A stretch of DNA of 34,741 nt. Source: Candidatus Omnitrophota bacterium. Lineage in GTDB: Bacteria > Omnitrophota > Gorgyraeia > JAFGGP01. The position numbers and the translations under genes are program-made. The notes below the pieces were generated by a model. That model had not been told where the DNA came from. It was given only the letters and a program-made list of their open reading frames with translations, and did not search any database. Shown here one piece after another: positions 26,835 through 34,741 of the stretch. Numbering within the stretch: position 1 is the first letter of the stretch; every line of letters starts with the position of its first letter. Where the stretch lies: positions 1 to 34,741 of the forward strand of contig JAFGGP010000052.1 of the NCBI GenBank assembly GCA_016930485.1. The letters are read 5' to 3'.

Positions 26835-27386
26835 ATGGAACGTTCGGATATACGAAACCGCATCAAACACAAGCTGTTGAATCAAACAGAGGCCGAGAGA
26901 AAACGGAAGAGCAGCGTTATTCAGAATCGGCTGCTTGAGAGCGACGAATTCAGAAAGGCGCACACAGTAATGGTGTATGTATCTACCGACGGTGAGGTAA
27001 TGACTGACGGCGTCATTCAGAGAAGCCTTGATCTGCGCAAGAGAGTGGGTGTTCCCGTGACTGTTATTGAGGAAAAGAGGCTGGTAGTTTCACTTTTGGA
27101 AGATCCGGAAAAAGAACTGGTACGGGGTCCGTACGGCATCCTGCAACCGGCGACCCCCTACATAAAACCTATTACACCAGAGGAGATTGACTTAATTGTC
27201 GCACCCGGCATCGCATTCGATGTGCACGGTAACCGGCTCGGCAGAGGAGCCGGGTATTACGACCGTTTTCTGGAAACGGTGCCTAAGGATACTCCTGTTA
27301 TAGGTTTTGCCTTTGATTTTCAGGTCCTTCCTGAACTGCCGCTTCTCCCTCACGATGTTCCTGTAACAAAAGTACTCAGCGCGTAG
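26835..27386 (+). CDS. 5-formyltetrahydrofolate cyclo-ligase
   Basis: [29 protein letters not shown]. Confidence 0.92.
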   Translation: MERSDIRNRIKHKLLNQTEAERKRKSSVIQNRLLESDEFRKAHTVMVYVSTDGEVMTDGVIQRSLDLRKRVGVPVTVIEEKRLVVSLLEDPEKELVRGPYGILQPATPYIKPITPEEIDLIVAPGIAFDVHGNRLGRGAGYYDRFLETVPKDTPVIGFAFDFQVLPELPLLPHDVPVTKVLSA

Positions 27387-27433
27387 TACGCTTTACGCAA
27401 CGTGACACGGTGTTATTTTCAGGAGGTGACATA

Positions 27434-29002
27434 ATGTTTCAGCAAACTCTGAATCCGGTGGTTATCGGCGGCATCGGAGTGGCTATCGGCCTGTGTATCG
27501 GCATGGCGATACGACATTTCTTTGCCGCGGGGAGGTTAAAGAGCGCCAGAATAGAGGCAAAGACGGTACTGGAGCAGGCAAGGCTTGAGGCCGAGAACAA
27601 GAGACGTGAGGTTGAACTTGAGGCGAAGGACCTCATGTATAAACTGCGGCATGATTTCGAGAAGGAGACCAAGGAGCGGCGCGACGAGCTGCAGGCGCTT
27701 GAGAAACGGTTAGTGCAGAAGGAAGAAAATCTCGATCGCAAGGTCGATGTACTGGAGAAAAAAGAGCATGATGTGCGCGAGAAAGAAACATTTCTCTCAA
27801 CAAAGGAAGAAAAGCTACAGCACCAGGAACAGGAGCTCGAACAGCAGTTAAACGAAGAAAAGAGGATGTTGCAGAAGATCTCCGGGTTGAGCATCGAGGA
27901 GGCAAAGAAACTACTACTCTCCAAGATGGAGAACGACGTCAGGCATGAGGCCGATCTCATGGTTAAACGCATCGAAGAAGAGACGCAGCAGAGGGCCGAG
28001 AAGAAAGCGAAGGAAATTATCAGCTTGGCTATGCAGCGCTGTGCCGCGGAGCATACCATAGAATCGACCATTAGCGTCGTCAGCCTTCCCAATGACGAGA
28101 TGAAAGGGAGGATTATCGGCCGGGAAGGGAGAAATATCCGTGCGTTCGAGGAGGCGGCGGGGGTTGACGTGATCATCGATGATACCCCCGGGGCGGTGAC
28201 CCTCTCCAGCTTTGATACGGTGCGCCGTGAGGTGGCGCGGATCGCCCTTGAGCGCTTAATCGTAGACGGCAGGATTCATCCGGCACGCATCGAAGAAATT
28301 GTCGAAAAGGTAAAAAAGGAGATCGAGGTAGAGATTCAGGAGGAAGGCGAGAAGACGGTTCTTGAGTTTAACCTCCATCGCGTTCACCCGGAGCTGGTGC
28401 GTCTCCTGGGCCGTCTGAAATACCGCACGAGTTACGGGCAGAACGTACTGGGGCACGCCAAGGAGGTGGCGTACCTTATGGGGGTCATGGCGAGCGAGCT
28501 GGGACTCAATCCTCAAATAGCGAAACGATGCGGGCTGCTTCACGATATCGGTAAAGCGGTAAGCCACGAGGCAGAGGGCCCTCACGCGAAGATCGGGGCA
28601 GAGCTTGCCAAGAAATACGGGGAACACCCCGAGGTCATCCATTGCATCGAGGCGCACCACGAGGATGTGGAGCAGCACAGTATTTACGCGGTGCTTTCGC
28701 AGGTGGCCGATGCCATCAGCGGTTCCCGGCCCGGGGCTCGGCGTGAGACACTGGAACATTACATCAAACGTCTCACCAAGCTCGAGAAGATAGCGGATTC
28801 CTTCAAGGGTGTCGAGAAGTCATTCGCGATTCAGGCAGGGCGCGAGATCCGGGTTATCGTGAAGCCGGACCAGATAGGAGACGGGTCCATGTCTCTTCTG
28901 GCACGTGATATTACCAAGAAGATCGAGGAGTCGCTTGAGTATCCGGGCCAGATCAAGGTGATTCTGATCCGTGAGATGCGGACGGTTGAGTACGCGAAGT
29001 AA
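27434..29002 (+). CDS. rny: ribonuclease Y
   Basis: N-terminal TM, long coiled coil, KH domain ([15 protein letters not shown]), HD domain ([30 protein letters not shown]). Confidence 0.96.
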   Translation: MFQQTLNPVVIGGIGVAIGLCIGMAIRHFFAAGRLKSARIEAKTVLEQARLEAENKRREVELEAKDLMYKLRHDFEKETKERRDELQALEKRLVQKEENLDRKVDVLEKKEHDVREKETFLSTKEEKLQHQEQELEQQLNEEKRMLQKISGLSIEEAKKLLLSKMENDVRHEADLMVKRIEEETQQRAEKKAKEIISLAMQRCAAEHTIESTISVVSLPNDEMKGRIIGREGRNIRAFEEAAGVDVIIDDTPGAVTLSSFDTVRREVARIALERLIVDGRIHPARIEEIVEKVKKEIEVEIQEEGEKTVLEFNLHRVHPELVRLLGRLKYRTSYGQNVLGHAKEVAYLMGVMASELGLNPQIAKRCGLLHDIGKAVSHEAEGPHAKIGAELAKKYGEHPEVIHCIEAHHEDVEQHSIYAVLSQVADAISGSRPGARRETLEHYIKRLTKLEKIADSFKGVEKSFAIQAGREIRVIVKPDQIGDGSMSLLARDITKKIEESLEYPGQIKVILIREMRTVEYAK

Positions 29003-29016
29003 CAGATAAAATAATA

Positions 29017-29148
29017 CACAATATACAAATTCCAATAACCAAACAATGCACAATAATCAATGACTAAAATCACAAACAAAAAAAGAAAAAACTATTTTGA
29101 TTGTTTTAATTTGTTTGTAATTTGTGATTTGTAATTTGGAATTTTATA
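29017..29148. repeat. AT-rich heptad-arm inverted repeat, copy D
   Basis: Right arm 29114-29148: TTTGTAA TTTGTGA TTTGTAA TTTGGAA TTTTATA; left arm carries complementary CAAATTCCAATAACCAAACAA. Confidence 0.75.
29019..29052. repeat. 34-nt repeat, second copy of 2606-2639
   Basis: CAATATACAAATTCCAATAACCAAACAATGCACA; 2 differences of 34. Confidence 0.8.
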
Positions 29149-29162
29149 GGAAAGAGGTTGTT

Positions 29163-29951
29163 ATGAGGGCACTCTTAATCGGGGATATTGTCGGCAGGCC
29201 GGGGAGGAAGGCGCTAAAGGAACTTATGGGCCCGCTGATTTCCAAAGAAAAGATAGACTTCGTTATTGCCAATGCGGAGAACGCCGCCGGCGGGCTGGGC
29301 CTGACGAGAAAGATAGCCGCGGATCTTTTTTCGCTAAGGGTTGACGTTTTAACCAGCGGCAACCACATCTGGAAGCAGAAGGAGATCTACGACTTTGTCA
29401 ATAGCGAGGCACGGATACTGCGGCCGGCCAACTACCCGCCCGATGTCCCCGGCAAGGGCTGGGTGTTGGTAGAGTCCCGCACAGGCGTCAGGGCGGCCGT
29501 TATCAATCTTGAGGGGCGGGTATTTATGCGCTCTCTGGATTGTCCCTTTCGGACGGCGGATGTCCTCCTTGAGGAGATCAGGTCGTACACTTCTGTTATC
29601 TTCGTCGATTTTCACGCAGAGGCCACCAGCGAAAAGATCGCGCTGGGCAGGTACTTGGACGGAAGGATTTCCTGTCTTTTCGGCACCCACACCCATGTGC
29701 AGACGGCCGACGAGAAGATACTTCCCGGTGGCACCGGTTACATCACCGATATCGGCATGACCGGTCCGCACGATTCGGTGATCGGGCGGGATATCGACAA
29801 CATTATTTTTCACTTTAAGACCGAACTGCCCGTTGCCTTTGACATTGCCTCTGGCGGCGTCCGTTTGAACGGCGCGATAGTCGAGGTCGACGAGGATACG
29901 GGAAAAGCGGTTTCTATCAGGCGGGTCGATGAAGGACTGATGGATGGATGA
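29163..29951 (+). CDS. TIGR00282/YmdB family metallophosphoesterase
   Basis: MRALLIGDIVGRPGRKAL; NAENAAGGLGLT; TSGNHIWKQKEI; GTHTHVQTAD. Confidence 0.94.
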   Translation: MRALLIGDIVGRPGRKALKELMGPLISKEKIDFVIANAENAAGGLGLTRKIAADLFSLRVDVLTSGNHIWKQKEIYDFVNSEARILRPANYPPDVPGKGWVLVESRTGVRAAVINLEGRVFMRSLDCPFRTADVLLEEIRSYTSVIFVDFHAEATSEKIALGRYLDGRISCLFGTHTHVQTADEKILPGGTGYITDIGMTGPHDSVIGRDIDNIIFHFKTELPVAFDIASGGVRLNGAIVEVDEDTGKAVSIRRVDEGLMDG

Positions 29952-31119
29952 TGAGGTATATGAATTAGTGCCGGGGCATCCCGGGAAGAAGATCTACACG
30001 GTCAGCGAGGTAACCCGCCAGGTTCGCCTGCTGTTAGAGGATGCCTTTCCTTTCTTTTGGGTTGCGGGGGAGGCGTCCAACGTGCGACGGCCTGCCTCAG
30101 GGCATCTCTACTTTACGCTCAAAGACGAAGGCGCCCAGCTCAGCTGTGTCATGTTCCGCGGGGCGAATCAGAAGCTCGCCTTTGAACTGGAGGACGGGCT
30201 TGAGATTATCTGTGCGGGCAGGATGGGCGTCTACGAAAAAAGTGGTGCCTACCAGCTGTATGCCGAGGAGATAGAACTGCGGGGGAAAGGCGCGCTGCAA
30301 CTTGCCTTTGAACAGCTTAAGAAAAAGCTTGCCGAAGAAGGGCTGTTTGACCCTGCTGCGAAAAAGCCGATCCCGGTCTACCCGTCGTGTATCGGGGTTG
30401 TTACCTCTCAGACCGGTGCGGCGCTGCGCGATATTCTGAATGTCCTGACCAGGAGAGTGAGCGACGTCCATGTCATTGTCCGTCCGGTCCGGGTTCAGGG
30501 TGCCGGCTCGGCCGAGGAGATAGCCGGCGCCATAGACGACCTGAACAGATTCGGTAAGGTCGATGTCATCATCGTGGGCAGAGGCGGCGGCAGCATCGAG
30601 GATCTGTGGGCCTTCAATGAAGAGGTGGTTGCCCGTGCCATCTATGCCTCGCGGATACCGGTTATCAGCGCGGTCGGCCACGAAATTGACTGGACGATAT
30701 CCGATTTTGCCGCCGATCTCAGGGCGCCGACACCGTCAGCGGCAGCCGAACTGGTTTCCCTGGGGAAAGAGGAACTGGTCAACCGGCTGCGTTACGGTAC
30801 CGAAAAACTGGATTCGTATATTTCATATATGCTGGAGCAGCTCTTTCAGCGAATCGACGAGGCGCTGGCGAGGGGCGGTTATTCTCTCATGCACACCGTG
30901 GAGTTGGCCGGAGAGAGGCTCGCCTCGCTGGGGGGGAGGCTTGAGGCGTTGAGCCCCCTCGGCGTATTGGCGCGCGGATACACCGTTACCTATAATGCGC
31001 GGGGAGAGGCCGTGAAGAGCGCGGGTGATGTTGCTATTAATGAAGAGATTTTGACTCATGCCGCCAAAGGCGCATTTTACTCACGGGTTACCAGAAAAGA
31101 CAAAAAGTCAAATCTATAA
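29944..31119 (+). CDS. xseA: exodeoxyribonuclease VII large subunit
   Basis: FPFFWVAGEASNVRRPASGHLYFTLKDEGAQLSCVMFRG; VDVIIVGRGGGSIEDLWAFNEE. Confidence 0.96.
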   Translation: MDDEVYELVPGHPGKKIYTVSEVTRQVRLLLEDAFPFFWVAGEASNVRRPASGHLYFTLKDEGAQLSCVMFRGANQKLAFELEDGLEIICAGRMGVYEKSGAYQLYAEEIELRGKGALQLAFEQLKKKLAEEGLFDPAAKKPIPVYPSCIGVVTSQTGAALRDILNVLTRRVSDVHVIVRPVRVQGAGSAEEIAGAIDDLNRFGKVDVIIVGRGGGSIEDLWAFNEEVVARAIYASRIPVISAVGHEIDWTISDFAADLRAPTPSAAAELVSLGKEELVNRLRYGTEKLDSYISYMLEQLFQRIDEALARGGYSLMHTVELAGERLASLGGRLEALSPLGVLARGYTVTYNARGEAVKSAGDVAINEEILTHAAKGAFYSRVTRKDKKSNL

Positions 31120-31150
31120 AGCCATCGGCTGTCAGCCTTCAGTATTTTTT

Positions 31151-31178
31151 TGGATCCCGGATTAGCTCTGGGATGACA
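31151..31178. repeat. fragment of a TCCCGGA...TCTGGGATGAC palindromic repeat
   Basis: GGATCCCGGATTAGCTCTGGGATGACA inverted symmetry. Confidence 0.4.
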
Positions 31179-31200
31179 CAAAAGTTTAAAATTTTTACTT

Positions 31201-31226
31201 GTGACATGTGTCTTGTGTCATGTGAC
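31201..31226. repeat. GTGNCNT heptad tandem
   Basis: GTGACAT GTGTCTT GTGTCAT GTGAC: 7-nt period. Confidence 0.65.
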
Positions 31227-31235
31227 TAACATTTT

Positions 31236-31265
31236 TATACGCTAGCCGCTAATCGCTACACGCTA
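31236..31265. repeat. TAGCGNN heptad single arm, copy 3
   Basis: Revcomp TAGCGTG TAGCGAT TAGCGGC TAGCGTA TA. Confidence 0.88.
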
Positions 31266-31281
31266 AAAAAAGGAAGAGGCT

Positions 31282-31533
31282 ATGGCAAAAAAAAGCCCTA
31301 AGGGCGTTAACTTCGAGAAGGCCCTGGCAGAGCTTGAGGACATCGTAAAAAAACTCGAGGAGGGCGAGATTTGCCTCGCCGAGGCGATGAAGCTCTATGA
31401 AGAGGGTGTCCGGCGCGCCAAGGAGTGTTTTGCGGTGCTTAATGCTTCACGGCGCAAAATTGAAATTCTGCAGAAAGAGGCGGAGGCCTTTATAACGAGG
31501 CCGTTTGACGAAGGTGCGGTTTCTGAAGAGTAG
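31282..31533 (+). CDS. xseB: exodeoxyribonuclease VII small subunit
   Basis: FEKALAELEDIVKKLEEGEICLAEAMKLYEEGV. Confidence 0.95.
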   Translation: MAKKSPKGVNFEKALAELEDIVKKLEEGEICLAEAMKLYEEGVRRAKECFAVLNASRRKIEILQKEAEAFITRPFDEGAVSEE

Positions 31534-31576
31534 CGTTTTTCCGGCGGTGATTATGTACAACAATGGGGGAGACGGC

Positions 31577-32422
31577 ATGGATTATGCAAGGCAGTTTTCG
31601 GAGTATCAGCAGCTAATCAATCAGGCACTTAATTCCTTTCTTCCCGGCGATGACGTCGGACCGACCCTCATCCACCAGGCCATGCGTTACTGTGTGATGA
31701 ACAGGGGCAAGCGGCTGAGGCCTATCTTTGCGGTGATAGCCTGTGAGTTGTGCGGGGGCACCCGGGACGAGGCCCTGGGGCTGGCCTGCGGCATAGAACT
31801 GATTCATACCTATTCCCTGATACACGACGACCTTCCGTCGATGGACAACGACGATTACCGGCGCGGAAAGCCGTCCTGCCATAAGCAGTACGGCGAGGCG
31901 GTGGCGATTTTAACGGGGGACGCCCTCCTGAGCCTGAGTTATAAATTAATGTGTGAAAGTCTCCAGAGGCGGCGCAAGGTCGAGATCATCCGGAATGTCT
32001 GTGACGCCATAGGCAGTTTTGGTATGGTGGGCGGACAGGTGCTTGACCTGAGGCTTCAGGAGTCAGACGCTGCAGCGGTGGATGAGAAGACGCTGCTCGA
32101 TATCATCCATAATAAAACGGCCCGGCTTTTTTCTATCTCGCTTGAGAGCGGCGCAATGCTTGCTACGGATGACGAGGAGGCCATCAGGCGCCTCTCTGAG
32201 TTCGGTACATTTTTTGGCCTTGTATTTCAATTGGTCGACGATATAATGGATAACGAGGCGTATATTGCCACCATAGGCAAGGGGCGCCTGCGTGAGCTGG
32301 TGACGGCGTATTCCACTCAGGCGCGCGAACGGCTCAGCGGTTTTGGCCCACGGGCCGCGTTGTTAGAGTGGTTTTTGGAACAGATCACGCAAAAGGCGGC
32401 GGCCCCACAGGTATATTCATGA
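31577..32422 (+). CDS. polyprenyl synthetase (farnesyl/geranyl diphosphate synthase-like)
   Basis: MNRGKRLRPIFA; LIHTYSLIHDDLPSMDNDDYRRGKPSCHKQYGEAVAILTGDALL; FQLVDDIMD. Confidence 0.92.
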   Translation: MDYARQFSEYQQLINQALNSFLPGDDVGPTLIHQAMRYCVMNRGKRLRPIFAVIACELCGGTRDEALGLACGIELIHTYSLIHDDLPSMDNDDYRRGKPSCHKQYGEAVAILTGDALLSLSYKLMCESLQRRRKVEIIRNVCDAIGSFGMVGGQVLDLRLQESDAAAVDEKTLLDIIHNKTARLFSISLESGAMLATDDEEAIRRLSEFGTFFGLVFQLVDDIMDNEAYIATIGKGRLRELVTAYSTQARERLSGFGPRAALLEWFLEQITQKAAAPQVYS

Positions 32423-34374
32423 AGACGTTACTGGATACGATCGAGTCTCCCCAAGACCTCAAAAAACTCCCCCACGAACAGCTCCCGCACCTTGCCCAGG
32501 AGATACGTGAGAGAATCCTTGAGGTGGTGTCGATGCAAGGGGGACATCTTGCCAGCCCCCTGGGGGCGGTTGAACTGGCTATAGCCCTCCACTATGTCTT
32601 TGATGCCCCGAAGGACCTGTTGTTATGGGACGTGGGACACCAGACATACGCGCACAAACTCCTCACCGGGCGCCGGGAGCGTTTTTCCACGCTCAGGCAG
32701 TACGGCGGGATAAGCGGCTTAAACAACAAAAACGAAGGTCCGTACGACCCGTTTACCTCAGGGCACGGCGGCACCGCAATCTCGACGGCGCTGGGTCTGG
32801 CTGTTGCCAGGGATGCGAGAGGTGCCGAGGAGAAGATACTCGCCATTATCGGCGACGCCTCGTTAGGAGAGGGGATGGCCCTTGAGGCCCTTAACCACGC
32901 CGGACATATGAAGACCGATATGATCGTGGTCCTGAATGATAACGAGATGAGTATCTCCAAAACCGTCGGTGCCCTCAGCAAGTACTTGAACCGTATGATT
33001 ACCGACCCCCGGTACAACAGGATACGGCGCGAGATCGGCTCCCTTATCGAAAAGATGCCCCGCTTCGGCGAACGCATGGTAAAGAGCGCCCGACATCTGG
33101 AGGAACTGGCAAAGAGTCTTCTGGTTCCCGGCGTGCTATTTGAGGAGCTGGGGTTTAGGTATTTCGGCCCCATAGACGGACATAATATCGAACAGCTCAT
33201 AGAGACCTTTACGGCGCTCAAGAAGATACGGGGGCCGGTACTGATGCATGCGGTTACGAAGAAGGGAAAGGGGTACGAGCTGGCGGAGAATAATCCCGAA
33301 AAGTTCCACGGGGTGGGTGCCTTTGATGTGAAGACGGGGGGGGCGAAGAAGGACCGGGCGGTGCCGGATAAGATTAAGGTCCCGGCGGATAAAGGGATTA
33401 CCTATACCCGTGCCTTCAGCGATGCTCTCATCACACTTGCCTCGTGTTATGAACGGGTGGTCGGTGTTACCGCGGCGATGCCGGAGGGCACGGGGCTTGA
33501 CGTATTCCGGGAACATTTTCCTGACCGATACTTTGATGTCGGCATGGCAGAGCAGCATGCCGTTGGTTTTAGCGCGGGTCTCGCCAGGGGGGGATTCATC
33601 CCTGTCTGTGCGGTCTATTCGTCGTTTTTGCAGCGTTCCTATGATCAGATTTTCCATGACGTCTGCCTGCAGGATCTCCATGTCATTTTTGCGATTGACC
33701 GTGCCGGGGTGGTCGGCTCGGACGGACCGACACACCACGGTGTGATGGATATTGCCTATCTGCGGAGTATGCCCGGGTTGTATGTGCTGGCCCCGAAGGA
33801 TACCGATGAACTGAAAGATATGCTTGAGTGGGCGGCACGACATCACTTTCCCAGCGCCATACGCTATCCGCGGGGGGGCGTTCAGTATCCCCAGCATGCA
33901 CCGTGTGACGTTGAGGCACTCAGGGAACCGGTCACGTCGGGTGTCGCCCAGGTCGTACGCCAGGGAAGGGATGCAGCCATCTGGGCTATCGGCAACATGG
34001 TCTATCCGGCGCTTGACGCGGCACAGCTTCTCGCGGCTGACGGCATCGAGGCGACCGTAGTAAACGCCCGTTTCATCGCACCGCTTGATGAGGCGCTGCT
34101 TACGGAGCTAGGGGGCGATATTTCCCTATTCTGCACGGTGGAGGACGGTATTTTGGACGGCGGGTTTGGCAGTGCGGTGGGCGAGGCGCTGTCGCGGCTC
34201 AACCTGGATACGGTGAAGAAAATTTCCCTTGGTCTGCCAAGAAAGTTTATCGTTCACGGGCCGCAGGAACAGCTTTTGGCAGAATATGGGCTGTCGAGCG
34301 AAGGGATTTATACGGCTGTAAAAAATGTATTGCATAAGAGCGAGGAAAAAAGTATTGCCGGTAACGCACAATAA
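32419..34374 (+). CDS. dxs: 1-deoxy-D-xylulose-5-phosphate synthase
   Basis: LLDTIESPQDLKKLPHEQLPHLAQEIRERIL; GDASLGEGMALEALNHAG; VGMAEQHAVGFSAGLA; GSDGPTHHGVMDIAYL. Confidence 0.96.
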   Translation: MKTLLDTIESPQDLKKLPHEQLPHLAQEIRERILEVVSMQGGHLASPLGAVELAIALHYVFDAPKDLLLWDVGHQTYAHKLLTGRRERFSTLRQYGGISGLNNKNEGPYDPFTSGHGGTAISTALGLAVARDARGAEEKILAIIGDASLGEGMALEALNHAGHMKTDMIVVLNDNEMSISKTVGALSKYLNRMITDPRYNRIRREIGSLIEKMPRFGERMVKSARHLEELAKSLLVPGVLFEELGFRYFGPIDGHNIEQLIETFTALKKIRGPVLMHAVTKKGKGYELAENNPEKFHGVGAFDVKTGGAKKDRAVPDKIKVPADKGITYTRAFSDALITLASCYERVVGVTAAMPEGTGLDVFREHFPDRYFDVGMAEQHAVGFSAGLARGGFIPVCAVYSSFLQRSYDQIFHDVCLQDLHVIFAIDRAGVVGSDGPTHHGVMDIAYLRSMPGLYVLAPKDTDELKDMLEWAARHHFPSAIRYPRGGVQYPQHAPCDVEALREPVTSGVAQVVRQGRDAAIWAIGNMVYPALDAAQLLAADGIEATVVNARFIAPLDEALLTELGGDISLFCTVEDGILDGGFGSAVGEALSRLNLDTVKKISLGLPRKFIVHGPQEQLLAEYGLSSEGIYTAVKNVLHKSEEKSIAGNAQ

Positions 34375-34618
34375 CAATGCAAAGATCGGGCAGGAAATCG
34401 GGGAGGGCCGGGGCGTCCTCATCATAGAGAAGGAGAGGTGTAAGGGGTGCCAGTTGTGTATCGGTGCCTGCCCGCGGGGGTGCCTCAAGTTGAGCGACAC
34501 CTTAAACAAGCGTGGGGTCCGCTCAGCCGAGTTTTATCTGAAGGACCGGTGCACGGGCTGCGCCCTGTGCGCGGTCATGTGCCCGGATGTGTGTATTGAG
34601 GTTAAGAAAAACAGTTAA
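34355..34618 (+). CDS. 2x[4Fe-4S] ferredoxin, delta-subunit-like of a 2-oxoacid:ferredoxin oxidoreductase
   Basis: CKGCQLCIGACP and CTGCALCAVMCP; start uncertain (TTG 34355 or ATG 34325). Confidence 0.82.
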   Translation: MPVTHNNNAKIGQEIGEGRGVLIIEKERCKGCQLCIGACPRGCLKLSDTLNKRGVRSAEFYLKDRCTGCALCAVMCPDVCIEVKKNS

Positions 34619-34647
34619 CGAGTTCTGTGAGTTCGCGAGTTTTTCTT

Positions 34648-34671
34648 TAGCGTGTAGCGGCTAGCGTATAG
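34648..34671. repeat. TAGCGNN heptad single arm, copy 4
   Basis: TAGCGTG TAGCGGC TAGCGTA TAG. Confidence 0.85.
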
Positions 34672-34697
34672 TGAATAAAATTGAAAACGATTGTTAC

Positions 34698-34741
34698 GGT
34701 TCGAGCCTGTCGAGAACCCTTTGGCTATGTTCAGCACAAAC
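34698..34741. repeat. fragment of a dispersed repeat (GGTTCGAGCCTGTCGAGAACC...TTCAGCACAAAC)
   Basis: Short inverted repeat GGTTC/GAACC; truncated by window end. Confidence 0.35.

Noticed and set aside
27439-28176. 245-aa minus-strand ORF opposite RNase Y
   Set aside because: Ser/Cys/Phe-rich shadow of the Glu/Lys-rich coiled coil on the + strand; no family resemblance.
1-34741. Defence, phage, secretion or biosynthetic gene system
   Set aside because: All credible ORFs are assignable to core metabolism, replication, translation or envelope biogenesis; no such system seen.

Overview
This 34.7 kb window is chromosomal housekeeping DNA from a diderm bacterium. Every convincing CDS (about 30) is on the + strand. 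Gene order: TPR lipoprotein; split transketolase (N and C halves); ispE; SpoVG with an internal zinc ribbon; tRNA-Gln(TTG); short glmU; prs; rplY/ctc; pth; rpsF; ssb; rpsR; rplI; dnaB; bamA; ompH/skp; lpxD; lpxC-fabZ fusion; lpxA; lpxI; rseC-like; DUF4912 protein; GH57 branching-enzyme-like protein; nicotinamidase-like; NAPRTase; Rrf2 regulator; cysteine desulfurase; 5-FTHF cyclo-ligase; RNase Y; YmdB-like phosphoesterase; xseA; xseB; polyprenyl synthetase; dxs; and a dicluster ferredoxin. I found no CRISPR array, transposase, phage or defence operon. The most unusual signals are intergenic. (1) Dispersed inverted-repeat elements have arms built on a 7-nt period (TAGCGNN, ATTTGNN/TTTGNNA, GTGNCNT), and they repeatedly sit between a stop codon and the next start codon. 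(2) A 338-bp rpsF-ssb spacer is rich in hairpins. (3) Two mutually exclusive hairpins lie between tRNA-Gln and glmU. (4) A near-leaderless Rrf2 promoter overlaps a sequence resembling an IscR type-1 site. (5) A candidate rpsF leader can form a pseudoknot. The gene order mixes Firmicutes-like blocks (ispE-spoVG-glmU-prs-ctc-pth; rny-ymdB) with a full early lipid A operon. Taxonomy is not determinable from here; an Omnitrophota-like or delta-like diderm is only a guess. All family calls come from reading the translations, not from database searches.
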